Assembly: GCF_000719335.1 (NCBI RefSeq)
Contig: NZ_JOGB01000005.1
Span: 1-64,000 of the forward strand
Source: Streptomyces sp. NRRL S-87
GTDB taxonomy: Bacteria > Actinomycetota > Actinomycetes > Streptomycetales > Streptomycetaceae
Reading direction: 5' to 3'
Length of the DNA: 64,000 nucleotides
This document shows positions 35,295-43,180 of this stretch, piece after piece; position 1 is the first letter of the stretch; each line of letters begins with the position of its first letter. The translations under genes and the position numbers were made by a program. Below the pieces are notes generated by a model. That model was not told where the DNA came from, did no database searches, and saw only the letters and a program-made list of their open reading frames with translations.

Positions 35295-37700
35295 CTACTT
35301 CGACCCGGACGGACTGACCTGCACCGTGGTGCGGGCGCCGCCCGACGCCTCCTTGAGGACCGCGATGCGGGTGCCGGTGTCCGGGACCTTCACGCCCACC
35401 TGCGGCAGGTCGGGGTTCCAGTACGCGCCGGTGTGGTCGTCGAAGGCCGCTACGCCCGGCCGCTCCGCGACGAGCAGCGGCACGCCGTTGCGGTGCAGCA
35501 CCACCTCCGCCGACGGCTGGAGCGAGAACGTGGCGTCGAAGGTCTGCGCCCGCGCGTTCACTAGCGTGCCGTCGCCGAAGCGCAGCGCCTCGGGACGCGC
35601 GTCCACGGGCAGGAGCATGCCCGAACCCGGGTGCGCCTTCGTCGTGTTGTCGCTGTACGCGGTGTCCCACAGCCACACCAGCACGCCCGGCTGGTACGGG
35701 TAGAACTCCACCGTGTCCTTGCGCACCGGGTCCGAGCCCCAGCCGAAGTTGTACGGCCCGGTCTTCAGGTACGCCCCGTAGCCGACGTAGCGCCGGTTCT
35801 CCACCAGGTAGGCGCGCGGGTGCTCGGCGATGCCCGTACGGCCCTGCGTGCGCGACCACTTGACCGCCGTCCAGCCGTTCGCGCCCTGCTCCGCGCCGTC
35901 GCGCAGCAGCTCCCGGCCGTCGGCCCCCGAGGTGATGCGGATGTCGTCGAAGGTGACGCCCTTGCCGTGGGTGTTGGAGTCGGAGGTCACCCGCAGCCGG
36001 AGCTGCACGCCCTGGCCGGCGAACTCCGCGAGGGGTACCCCGAGTTCCTGCCAGCCGCCGGACGTCCCCGAGACCCCGCGGGCCGGTACGGGAGACCCGC
36101 CGACCGTTCCCGGCAGCGCCCGCCAGGTGCCGCCGCCGTCCGTGGAGGCCTCCACCGTCAGGAAGTCGTAGTCCTGCTCGATGTCGTACCAGACCCGGGC
36201 GTCGAGCCGGGCGCCCTCGGCCGGCACCTGCACCGTACGCGTCAGGGTGTTGTCCATGAAGTCGCCGGTACCGCTCCACCACTGGCTGCCGCCCTCGTAC
36301 GGGTCGGTCAGGTCGGTGGAGTCCACCGAGGGCGGCAGGTGCACCAGCAGGGCCTGCGGGTCCTCGGTGTTGTAGCCGGAGACGCCCAGCACCGCCCGGG
36401 TGCGCCGACCCGCGTCCGCCTCGGTGTAGTCCAGCCAGCCCAGCTGCAGCTTGCTCCACGCGTCGAGGTCGCCCGGAACGTCGCCCGTGGTGTTGCGGCC
36501 CTTGCCGAGGTACGAGGCCGAGGACATCAGCGACCAGAAGTTGACGCTGTTGTCCCCGTCCGAGCTGTACATGTCCGGCAGGCCCAGGTCGTGCCCGAAC
36601 TCGTGCGCGAACAGGCCGACTCCGCTGTTCTCTCCGCCGGTGAGGTAGTCGCCGGCCCAGATGCCGGAGTCCCCGACCTGGGTGCCGCCCGCCTTGTTGC
36701 CCTCGGGGCCGGCGGTGCCGGCCTGGTTCCAGTACGCGAACCATCGGTGCGCCCACACGGCGTCCTTGCCCTGCGCGCCGCCGCCCCAGGTCTGGTCCTT
36801 GCCGGCGTGCACGACGACCAGGTGGTCGAGGTAGCCGTCGGGCTCGTTGAAGTCGCCGTCGTGGTCGACGTCGTAGCGGTCCCACACGTCGTACTGGGCG
36901 AGCTCGGCCCTGATGTCGGCGGGGGTGCGGCCCTTGGCGCGCTCGCCGTGGTACCAGGCGTTCGTGGCGTCCTTGATCAGGTCCCAGTTGGTGCGGCACT
37001 GGCCGGGCTCGGAGCAGTTGTCCGTACCGTAGCGGGCCTCGTTCCACGGCAGCCGCACCCAGTCGGAGACCTGGCCGTCCAGGTCGTAGCGGCCGGAGGA
37101 CTGCAGCCGGTAGTAGTTGCGCAGGCTCACCGCGCCGGGTTCGGCGGAGAAGAACTGGCGCTGGTAGTAGGCGCGGTCGAAGTCCTTGCGCCACACGGTG
37201 TGGTTGTCGGCCTTGGCCGGCTTGTCGATCGTGTTGTGGCGCGGGCCCGGCGTACCGCCGAAGCGCGGCTTGCCCTCGAACTCGGTGGTGGTGTCCACCT
37301 GGTCGCCGAACTCGGCCAGGATCACGAAGATCTTGTCCTTGCGCTCCTGCGCCAGCTCGACGTACCGCTTGCCCACCTTGACGGTCGGCGGGAGACCGCC
37401 GGTCGCGGCGGGCCGCAGGGCCCCCGCGGCGACCCTCTCCAGGGCCTGGCGGCGCAGGGCCTGCCGCTGGAGCTCCTGAGGCGCCGGCGGCGGGGCGTCG
37501 GTGCGGACGGCGGTGGCCTTGCCGCTCGCCGGGAAGACGGCGGGGGAGGCCTGGGCGGCACCGGGCCGAGGTGCGGCGAGGGCGGGTGTGGCGAGCGTGG
37601 GTGCGGCGAGCGCGGGTGCGGTGAGCAGCGCCAGGGATATCGCCGCCCCTGCCGCGAACAGTCTGCGCAACGTACGCGTCCTTTCGGGGAAGTTGGCCAT
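35295..37700 (-). CDS. Secreted M6-family (immune inhibitor A-like) metalloprotease
   Basis: An 801-residue precursor. A signal peptide (RRLFAAGAAISLALLTAPALA, ending near AxA) is followed by an Ala/Pro-rich propeptide and the M6 catalytic domain with zinc motif HEFGH (H366-H370, then DLGLPD) and the SLMSS methionine region. A MAM/concanavalin-like beta domain and tail follow. M6 enzymes are extracellular proteases; Bacillus InhA degrades host antibacterial proteins, and in Streptomyces a nutritional or developmental role is likely. The start is uncertain: ATG 37700 has no good ribosome site, while TTG 37670 has GAAAGGAC eight bases upstream and gives a cleaner signal peptide. Confidence 0.9.
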   Translation of the reverse strand: MANFPERTRTLRRLFAAGAAISLALLTAPALAAPTLATPALAAPRPGAAQASPAVFPASGKATAVRTDAPPPAPQELQRQALRRQALERVAAGALRPAATGGLPPTVKVGKRYVELAQERKDKIFVILAEFGDQVDTTTEFEGKPRFGGTPGPRHNTIDKPAKADNHTVWRKDFDRAYYQRQFFSAEPGAVSLRNYYRLQSSGRYDLDGQVSDWVRLPWNEARYGTDNCSEPGQCRTNWDLIKDATNAWYHGERAKGRTPADIRAELAQYDVWDRYDVDHDGDFNEPDGYLDHLVVVHAGKDQTWGGGAQGKDAVWAHRWFAYWNQAGTAGPEGNKAGGTQVGDSGIWAGDYLTGGENSGVGLFAHEFGHDLGLPDMYSSDGDNSVNFWSLMSSASYLGKGRNTTGDVPGDLDAWSKLQLGWLDYTEADAGRRTRAVLGVSGYNTEDPQALLVHLPPSVDSTDLTDPYEGGSQWWSGTGDFMDNTLTRTVQVPAEGARLDARVWYDIEQDYDFLTVEASTDGGGTWRALPGTVGGSPVPARGVSGTSGGWQELGVPLAEFAGQGVQLRLRVTSDSNTHGKGVTFDDIRITSGADGRELLRDGAEQGANGWTAVKWSRTQGRTGIAEHPRAYLVENRRYVGYGAYLKTGPYNFGWGSDPVRKDTVEFYPYQPGVLVWLWDTAYSDNTTKAHPGSGMLLPVDARPEALRFGDGTLVNARAQTFDATFSLQPSAEVVLHRNGVPLLVAERPGVAAFDDHTGAYWNPDLPQVGVKVPDTGTRIAVLKEASGGARTTVQVSPSGSK

Positions 37701-37777
37701 GGGCTCGGGCCGGTCGACGGGCCGGCCGTGCGAAACGGCCGACCGGCCGGGTACGGGCCTGGGCGGGCAGTAATATT

Positions 37778-37787
37778 TCACATGTGA
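37778..37787. promoter_or_regulatory. Palindrome TCACATGTGA upstream of the M6 protease
   Basis: An exact 10-base palindrome inside a short AT-rich patch (TAATATTTCACATGTGACAGGTCATG), about 80 bases before the protease start, in the 168-base gap after mrpD. The patch is probably the protease promoter region; no clean -35/-10 pair was found. Confidence 0.4.
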
Positions 37788-37868
37788 CAGGTCATGCCTA
37801 GGTGTAGGTACGCATGAAACCGGACGGATTCCCGGCAGGGGGGCTCCACCGGCCCGTACCGCCCGTCG

Positions 37869-39824
37869 TCACCGCGTCGCGAGTCCGAACGTCCCCATGA
37901 GCAGCGCCACTCCGGCGGCGAGCCAGGTCGCGTAGTCGCCGATGTGGCCCGAGTGCAGCCGCCGCAGCGGTACGACCACCCGCCGGGACAGCGCCGCCAG
38001 ACCGGCCCGCACGCGGCGGGCCGGGGCGCCCGGGAGCTCCGGGCCCCACAGCGCGGCGGCCGCCAGACCGGCGGCCAAGGCCGCCGAGAGCAGCCCCAGC
38101 AGCACCCCCGACCTCGTCCAGCCGCTCTCCGGCAACGCCTTCGTGGCCGCCTCGGCGGCCACGGCCCCGCCCGCCCCCGCGCCCGCGTCGACGGAGCTCG
38201 CGTCGGCGGACCCCCCGGGGGAGCCCGCACCGTTCGCGTCGTCCGTACCACCCGCCGCGACCGCGCGGGCGTACCCCGCGCCGTCCGTGAACTGCGCCGC
38301 GCCCGCGGCCAGGGAGCGGCCCACCCCCGGCAGCACGCCCACCGCGAGGGAGCCCGCCAGCAGCAGTGCCGGCACCGCGAGCATGACCCCCGGGACCCGC
38401 CGCTGCGGATCGCGGACCTCCGGCTCCTCCCCGAAGCCCGCGGTCTCCGGCCCCGGCCGCCGCTCCGGCGGCCGGGGTCCCGCCCCGACGAACACCCGTG
38501 CCCCGGCCCGCAGTACCGCACCCCCCGTCACCGCCGACACCACCACGAACACCACCACGAGCCAACCCGCCCACTGCCCGGCCGCGTGCTCGGCCAGCGC
38601 CTTGCCCAGCCCTGTCCCGAAGGGCGGCAGCCCCGCGACCGCCAGGCCGCCGAGCCCGAACAGCACCCCGGCGAACGGCAGGTCGCGCCCCCGCCCGTAC
38701 AGCCCGTGCTCGTCCACCGAGCCGTGCTGGTCCAGCAGGACGCCCACCAGCGCGAACAGGGCCGCCTTGGCCGCCGCGTGCCCGGCCGCGTACACCGCCG
38801 TGCCGGCGGCCGCCCCGGCTTCCAGCAGGGCCACCCCCACCAGGAACAGCCCCACGTGTGCCACCGTCGAGAAGGCCAGCAGCCGCTTCAGGTGCCGCTG
38901 CTGCCAGCACAGCACCGCCCCCACCAGCGCCGTCAGCACGCCCAGTGCGACGAACGCGGCCGTGTACGCCTCCTGCGGGATCCCGCCCGGACCCGCGAAC
39001 ACCGCCCCGTAGGTGCGGGCCAGCCCGTACACCCCCAGCTCGACCATCACGCCCGACAGCAGCATGCACACCGGCGTCGGCGCCATCGCGTGGGCGTCCG
39101 GCAGCCAGAAGTGGAACGGCACCGCCGCCCCCTTGACGAGCAGCCCCGCGGCGAGCAGCGCGAACGCCGCCACCACCAGCGCGTCCGGCTCGCGCCCCGC
39201 CAGCGCCGCCCCGATCCGTGCGAACGCCAGCTCCCCGGTGCGCGCGTACAGCAGCCCGGTCCCCAGCAGCACGCAGTATCCCGCGAGCGACCCGGTCAGC
39301 GCGAAGGCCAGCGCCCCCTGGAGGGGCCGCGGGTCCTCCACCCGGAAGCCGGTCAGCGCGTACGCCGCGACACCCATCAGCTCGAAGAACACGAAGGCGT
39401 CGAACAGGTCTCCGGTCAGCACGAAGCCGCACATCCCCGCCTCGAACAGCAGGATCAGCGCGGGGAACGCCCCCGGCTGGCCGGTGCGCGGCTCGTCGAA
39501 GTACCGCCAGGCGTACCCGAGCGCCGCCGGCACCAGCACCCCGGCGAGCAGGGCCAGACCCACGCCGATCCGGTCCGTCGCCAGGACGACGCCCACCTCC
39601 CGCCCGGGCACGGGCTCCCACCCGCCGACCCAGGCGACCGCCCGCCCCTCGCCGGTACGCACCCACAGGGCGGCGAGCACGGCCAGTTCACCGGCCGCGC
39701 AGCCGAGGGCCAGGGCGTCCGCCGCCACGCGCGGCAGCCACCGCCCGGCCACGGCCAGTACCACCGCGCCCAGCATCGGCAGGGCCACCGCGGCCGGCAG
39801 CAGCACCTCCGTCCGGGCGGTCAA
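37869..39824 (-). CDS. mrpD: Mrp/Mbh antiporter subunit D (proton-translocating, NuoN/NuoM-like)
   Basis: A 651-residue polytopic membrane protein of the antiporter-like Complex I family. Signature parts are LFDAFVFFELMGVAAYALTG, the helix with the conserved Lys in LLVKGAAVPFHFWLPDAHAM, and the LKRLLAFSTVAHVG helix with paired basic residues. It is the only large antiporter-like subunit in this operon. The TTG start overlaps the mrpC stop as TTGA, indicating coupled translation; a GTG a few codons later is an alternative. The C-terminal 200 residues are longer than in short MrpD proteins and include an Ala/Gly-rich loop. It is the last gene of the operon. Confidence 0.9.
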   Translation of the reverse strand: MTARTEVLLPAAVALPMLGAVVLAVAGRWLPRVAADALALGCAAGELAVLAALWVRTGEGRAVAWVGGWEPVPGREVGVVLATDRIGVGLALLAGVLVPAALGYAWRYFDEPRTGQPGAFPALILLFEAGMCGFVLTGDLFDAFVFFELMGVAAYALTGFRVEDPRPLQGALAFALTGSLAGYCVLLGTGLLYARTGELAFARIGAALAGREPDALVVAAFALLAAGLLVKGAAVPFHFWLPDAHAMAPTPVCMLLSGVMVELGVYGLARTYGAVFAGPGGIPQEAYTAAFVALGVLTALVGAVLCWQQRHLKRLLAFSTVAHVGLFLVGVALLEAGAAAGTAVYAAGHAAAKAALFALVGVLLDQHGSVDEHGLYGRGRDLPFAGVLFGLGGLAVAGLPPFGTGLGKALAEHAAGQWAGWLVVVFVVVSAVTGGAVLRAGARVFVGAGPRPPERRPGPETAGFGEEPEVRDPQRRVPGVMLAVPALLLAGSLAVGVLPGVGRSLAAGAAQFTDGAGYARAVAAGGTDDANGAGSPGGSADASSVDAGAGAGGAVAAEAATKALPESGWTRSGVLLGLLSAALAAGLAAAALWGPELPGAPARRVRAGLAALSRRVVVPLRRLHSGHIGDYATWLAAGVALLMGTFGLATR

Positions 39825-40165
39825 CCCCGCAGTCCCGTCAGGGCGTCGGGATCGACCGTGCCGTGCCGTTTGGCGAGCTGGAGCACCAGCGCCAGCAGCA
39901 GGGCGGTCACCGCCGCCCCGACCACCACGTCGGTCAGCGTCAGCGCCTGCGCCACCGGGTCCACCACCACCCGGTCCGGCGGGATGTCGGTGAAGTACGG
40001 GGCGGTGCCGCCCTTCCGGTAGCCCACCGCGAGCAGCAGGACGTAGGTCCCGGACTGGACCACCGTCAGGCACCCGACGGCCTGCACGGCGTGACGGCTC
40101 GTCACGATCCCGTGGAGTCCGGCGAGCACCAGCCAGCCGGCCGCCAGGTACGGCAGTACGGTCAT
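39821..40165 (-). CDS. mrpC: Mrp/Mbh antiporter subunit C (NuoK-like)
   Basis: A 114-residue protein with three membrane helices of the NuoK/MnhC type (LAAGWLVLAGLHGIVTS, GCLTVVQSGTYVLLLAVGY, DVVVGAAVTALLLALVLQL); DPVAQALTLTDVVVG is the conserved segment with the family Leu/Thr-rich signature. It belongs to the membrane core of the Mrp antiporter next to MrpD. ATG 40165 overlaps the mrpB stop as ATGA. Confidence 0.88.
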   Translation of the reverse strand: MTVLPYLAAGWLVLAGLHGIVTSRHAVQAVGCLTVVQSGTYVLLLAVGYRKGGTAPYFTDIPPDRVVVDPVAQALTLTDVVVGAAVTALLLALVLQLAKRHGTVDPDALTGLRG

Positions 40166-40890
40166 GCGGGTTCGATCTCCACTGCCTGGTCGATGAAGGA
40201 GGCCAGCAGCACGACGACGGCGGAGCCGACCTCCAGGCCCACGGCCGCGTTCAGCAGCGGCACGAGGCCACCGGAGGCGAGCTCCCCGAGCGTGCCCGGG
40301 TCCAGGACGTTCTCCAGGTACGCCGCCCCGCGGACGACGCCCAGGAGGCCGAGGGCGGCGAACGCCCCCGCCCCGACCGCGTCCGCGACGTCCAGCACGG
40401 CCCGCGGGCGCACCCGCTTCAGCACCCGGTAGTCCGCCGCCAGGTACGCGACGTGCAGGCCGGAGGCGACCACGACGCCGCCCTGGAAGCCGCCGCCGGG
40501 GGTGAGCTGCCCGTGCGCGATCACGTACAGGCCCGTCACCACCGCGACCGGGAGCAGCACGGTGCCCGCCGCCCGGACCGGCGGCAGCACGGATCCGGGC
40601 CGCGGGGCGCGGGCCTCCTCGTCGCGGGCCCGGCGCAGCAGCACCACGGCGCCGAGCACGGCGGTGAACAGGGTGAACTCCTCGCCGAGGGTGTCGAAGG
40701 CGCGCTGGTCGAAGTTGACGGCGGACACGGTGTTCGCGGTGCGGCGGTCGAGCGCCGCGGCCACCGCCCGGTCCGCGTACGGGTGCCGGTCCCCGCCGAA
40801 GCCGGGCAGGTCGAGGCAGGCGGCCGCCCAGCCGGCCGCGATCAGCAGGGCCGCGACCAGGAACAGCCGGATCCGGGCGGCCCGGCTCAC
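40162..40890 (-). CDS. mrpB: Fused MbhE-like and MrpB subunit
   Basis: A 242-residue membrane protein with two parts. The first 90 residues (one helix, then TVSAVNFDQRAFDTLGEEFTLF) match the MbhE-like end of MrpA, in which the DTLGE motif is typical. The remainder is MrpB (VLLPVAVVTGLYVIAHGQLTPGGGFQGGVVVASG). In most Mrp operons the first part belongs to MrpA; here it is joined to MrpB. GTG 40890 overlaps the preceding stop as GTGA. Confidence 0.85.
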   Translation of the reverse strand: MSRAARIRLFLVAALLIAAGWAAACLDLPGFGGDRHPYADRAVAAALDRRTANTVSAVNFDQRAFDTLGEEFTLFTAVLGAVVLLRRARDEEARAPRPGSVLPPVRAAGTVLLPVAVVTGLYVIAHGQLTPGGGFQGGVVVASGLHVAYLAADYRVLKRVRPRAVLDVADAVGAGAFAALGLLGVVRGAAYLENVLDPGTLGELASGGLVPLLNAAVGLEVGSAVVVLLASFIDQAVEIEPA

Positions 40891-41180
40891 CGCTCGCCCC
40901 CTCCGCCGTCATGCCCGCCCCCGTCCTCGGCCGGCCTGTCCGCGGTGGCGCGGCGGACCGCCCGTACGGTCAGCAGGATCAACAGCGGCGTCATCACGCT
41001 CCCCACCGCCAGCTGGGACAGCGCCACGTCGGGGGCCTGGACGAGGGTGAACAGGAGGGCGAGCAGCAGCCCCAGCACCCCCAGGACGACGGCCTGGCGA
41101 ACCGGCTCACGGGTGAGCACGGCGGCGGTGCCCGTGGCCGCGACCAGCAGGACGGCGAGCAGGACGAGGGCCTCGGTCAC
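40887..41180 (-). CDS. MbhD-like subunit (DUF4040, MrpA C-terminal piece)
   Basis: A 97-residue protein with three helices (LVLLAVLLVAATGTAAVL, VVLGVLGLLLALLFTLVQAPDVALSQLAVG, MTPLLILLTVRAVRR). The APDVALSQLAVG segment is characteristic of MbhD/DUF4040, normally part of the MrpA C-terminus. Here it is a separate gene, as in archaeal Mbh operons. GTG start; overlaps both neighbours by four bases. Confidence 0.85.
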   Translation of the reverse strand: MTEALVLLAVLLVAATGTAAVLTREPVRQAVVLGVLGLLLALLFTLVQAPDVALSQLAVGSVMTPLLILLTVRAVRRATADRPAEDGGGHDGGGGER

Positions 41181-41485
41181 GGCGGTGCGTCCCGTTCCAG
41201 CCGCCCCTCCGCCTGCGCGGTGACGCGGCCGACGGCCATCGTCGTCAGGCTGCCGCCGCCCACCACCAGCAGGGCCAGCAGCAGGAGTTTCACCGCCTGC
41301 CGACCGGGCCCCGCGGCCACCGCCAGGGCCAGCGCGATCAGCGGCAGCCCGAGCGAGGCGGCAGGGGAGAGGGCGTGCAGCCGGGCGTACGGGCGGGACA
41401 GCACGGCCAGCGACAGCGCCGACAGCAGCACCACCGAGACCCCGGCCCCGGCCAGCACCCCCGCGCACACCGCCCGGGGCGTCAC
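41177..41485 (-). CDS. mrpG: Mrp/Mbh antiporter subunit G
   Basis: A 102-residue three-helix protein. The family marker is SRPYARLHALSPAASLGLPLI, followed by KLLLLALLVVGGGSLTTMAVGR. MrpG is a small membrane subunit needed for assembly of the antiporter. GTG 41485 overlaps the mrpF stop as GTGA. Confidence 0.88.
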   Translation of the reverse strand: MTPRAVCAGVLAGAGVSVVLLSALSLAVLSRPYARLHALSPAASLGLPLIALALAVAAGPGRQAVKLLLLALLVVGGGSLTTMAVGRVTAQAEGRLERDAPP

Positions 41486-41913
41486 GCCCGACCACCCCCG
41501 CCGCGCGACCGCCGGGCAGGTCCGCCGGACCCGTCCGCCCCGTCCGACCTGCCCGCCCCGTCAGGCCCGCTCGACCCGCTCGACCCGTCCGACCCATCCG
41601 ATTTGTCCCTTCCGGGTCCGGACCCGCCCCCCGTGCGGGACGCGGCCCGGGCGGGGCCGGCCTCCGGGACCGCCAGGAACCGGGCGAAGACCAGGACCCC
41701 CACCGGCCCCAGCACCGCCAGGACCAGGGCCGGATCGAGGTAGGAGTCCCGGCCGTACGCCTGGGTGAGGAGCAGCAGCACGGCCGTGACCACCGTCCCG
41801 GCGAAGGCCAGCCCGGCCAGCCGCCCGGCCGGCGGCCCCTGGCACGCCGTCCACACCGCGACCGGCAGCGCGAGCGCCGTCAGCGCGGCCGCCCCGAGCA
41901 GCCAGCCGTTCAC
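41482..41913 (-). CDS. mrpF: Mrp/Mbh antiporter subunit F with an acidic Ser/Gly tail
   Basis: A 143-residue protein. The first 85 residues are MrpF (three helices; GPPAGRLAGLAFAGTVVTAV and the loop YGRDSYLDPALVLAVLGPVGVLVFARFL). The last 55 or so are an unusual low-complexity tail (DGSDGSSGSSGPDGAG and more) not found in ordinary MrpF of about 90 residues. GTG 41913 overlaps the mrpE stop. Confidence 0.88.
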   Translation of the reverse strand: MNGWLLGAAALTALALPVAVWTACQGPPAGRLAGLAFAGTVVTAVLLLLTQAYGRDSYLDPALVLAVLGPVGVLVFARFLAVPEAGPARAASRTGGGSGPGRDKSDGSDGSSGSSGPDGAGRSDGADGSGGPARRSRGGGGRA

Positions 41914-42371
41914 GACCGCCGCCCGTCCGTGAGGGCGTCCGCGAGCACCCCGGGCGGACCGGGCAAGGTGTGCACGAGCACGAACCGGCCCCGCCCCAGC
42001 CCGACCGCGTAGGCCCCCGGCGTGGCCGACAGCAGGGTGCAGGCCCACGCGGCACCCGTGCCGCGGCCCAGCTCCAGCGTCTGGAAGCGGCCGCGCACCT
42101 GTCGTCCGCGCAGCGCGCGCAGGGTCAGCGAGGCCAACCGGCCGGTGTCCGCGACCAGCGCCACGGGCCAGACCAGCACCGCGTGCAGGGCGCGCGCCCC
42201 GCCGCCCGAGCCGGCCCCGGAAGCCCGGCGCACCGCCCGCGCCCCGAACGCGGCCGGAACCGCGGCGCCGGCCGCGACCGTCCACTCCAGCCAGGACAGC
42301 GGACCCGTCAGGAACACCTGCAGCACCACCGCGAGGACCCACCACACGAAGAGCTCCGCCGCACCTGCCAC
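41910..42371 (-). CDS. mrpE: Mrp/Mbh antiporter subunit E
   Basis: A 153-residue protein with N-terminal helices (LFVWWVLAVVLQVFLTG, LEWTVAAGAAVPAAFG) and the soluble C-terminal part typical of MrpE (LLSATPGAYAVGLGRGRFVLVHTL). It is the first of seven overlapping genes of the antiporter operon. The start is GTG 42371. A 73-base gap separates it from the upstream gene on the same strand. Confidence 0.86.
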   Translation of the reverse strand: MAGAAELFVWWVLAVVLQVFLTGPLSWLEWTVAAGAAVPAAFGARAVRRASGAGSGGGARALHAVLVWPVALVADTGRLASLTLRALRGRQVRGRFQTLELGRGTGAAWACTLLSATPGAYAVGLGRGRFVLVHTLPGPPGVLADALTDGRRS

Positions 42372-42444
42372 CCCGCCGCCCTCCCGCGCTCCGACCCGCC
42401 CGATCCGGGAACGCGACCGGTCTACCGCTCGTGCCCCGCCAGGG

Positions 42445-42939
42445 CTACGAGGCGCGCCGCCCGCCGCTGCGGAGCAACAGGACCGGGAACACCAGCCAGC
42501 ACAGCGTGAACCACAGCGTGATCAGGGAAGTGACCAGCCAGGCCAGCCAGTTGTCGGTGGCCACCAGCAGCAGGAGCAGCACCGACAGGTTGACCGCCAG
42601 GGCGAGCAGGATCACCCCCACCGACACCAGTCGGCCCACCGCGTCCACGAGTTCGGGCTTGAGGTGCCGGCCGGCCAGCAGCCGGTGGTAGGCCACCGGC
42701 GCGATCAGGGTGCCGGTCGCGAGCGCCCCGAGGGCGACCGCGACCACGTACAGCATCTCCACGGGGCGCGAGAGCGACTGGAAGCGGGGCGTGAAGGCGA
42801 CGCTCAGCAGGAAGCCGAACAGGATCTGCGCCCCGGTCTGGGCCACCCGGACTTCCTGCAGCGTCTCGTTCCACCGCCGGTCCGCCCGCTCGGCCGCGGT
42901 CTCGTTCCGCTCGGGGTCGCCCGTCCGCTCTGCGGTCAT
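42445..42939 (-). CDS. Four-helix membrane protein, DUF6328-like
   Basis: A 164-residue protein: a short acidic N-terminus (RNETAAERADRRWNETLQEVRVAQTGAQILFGFLL), then four membrane helices. The NETLQEVRVAQTGAQ signature is common in an uncharacterised actinobacterial family (DUF6328 as I recall). GGAGGTGG stands six bases before ATG 42939. It may be the first gene of the antiporter transcript, but no functional link is known. The 240 bases upstream are CCGG-rich and hold no gene I can support. Confidence 0.82.
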   Translation of the reverse strand: MTAERTGDPERNETAAERADRRWNETLQEVRVAQTGAQILFGFLLSVAFTPRFQSLSRPVEMLYVVAVALGALATGTLIAPVAYHRLLAGRHLKPELVDAVGRLVSVGVILLALAVNLSVLLLLLVATDNWLAWLVTSLITLWFTLCWLVFPVLLLRSGGRRAS

Positions 42940-43180
42940 GCGCCACCTCCTCCGACCCCGCCTCCGGCACTTCCCCGGGATCGGCGCGGGCAAACCGGCG
43001 CGCCGCCGCCCCCTCCAACGGGACCGGTCCCAACCTGAACGGGCCGGTTGCGACCCGAGCGCCCGGCTCCGACCGGACCGTACCGGACCGGCCCGGCCGG
43101 ACCGCGCAACACGTCCGCAGCCACCGGAAACGGCCCTCCGCGCGGTGCTTCGCACCCCCGCCACCGGGTAGGCGCGGAGC

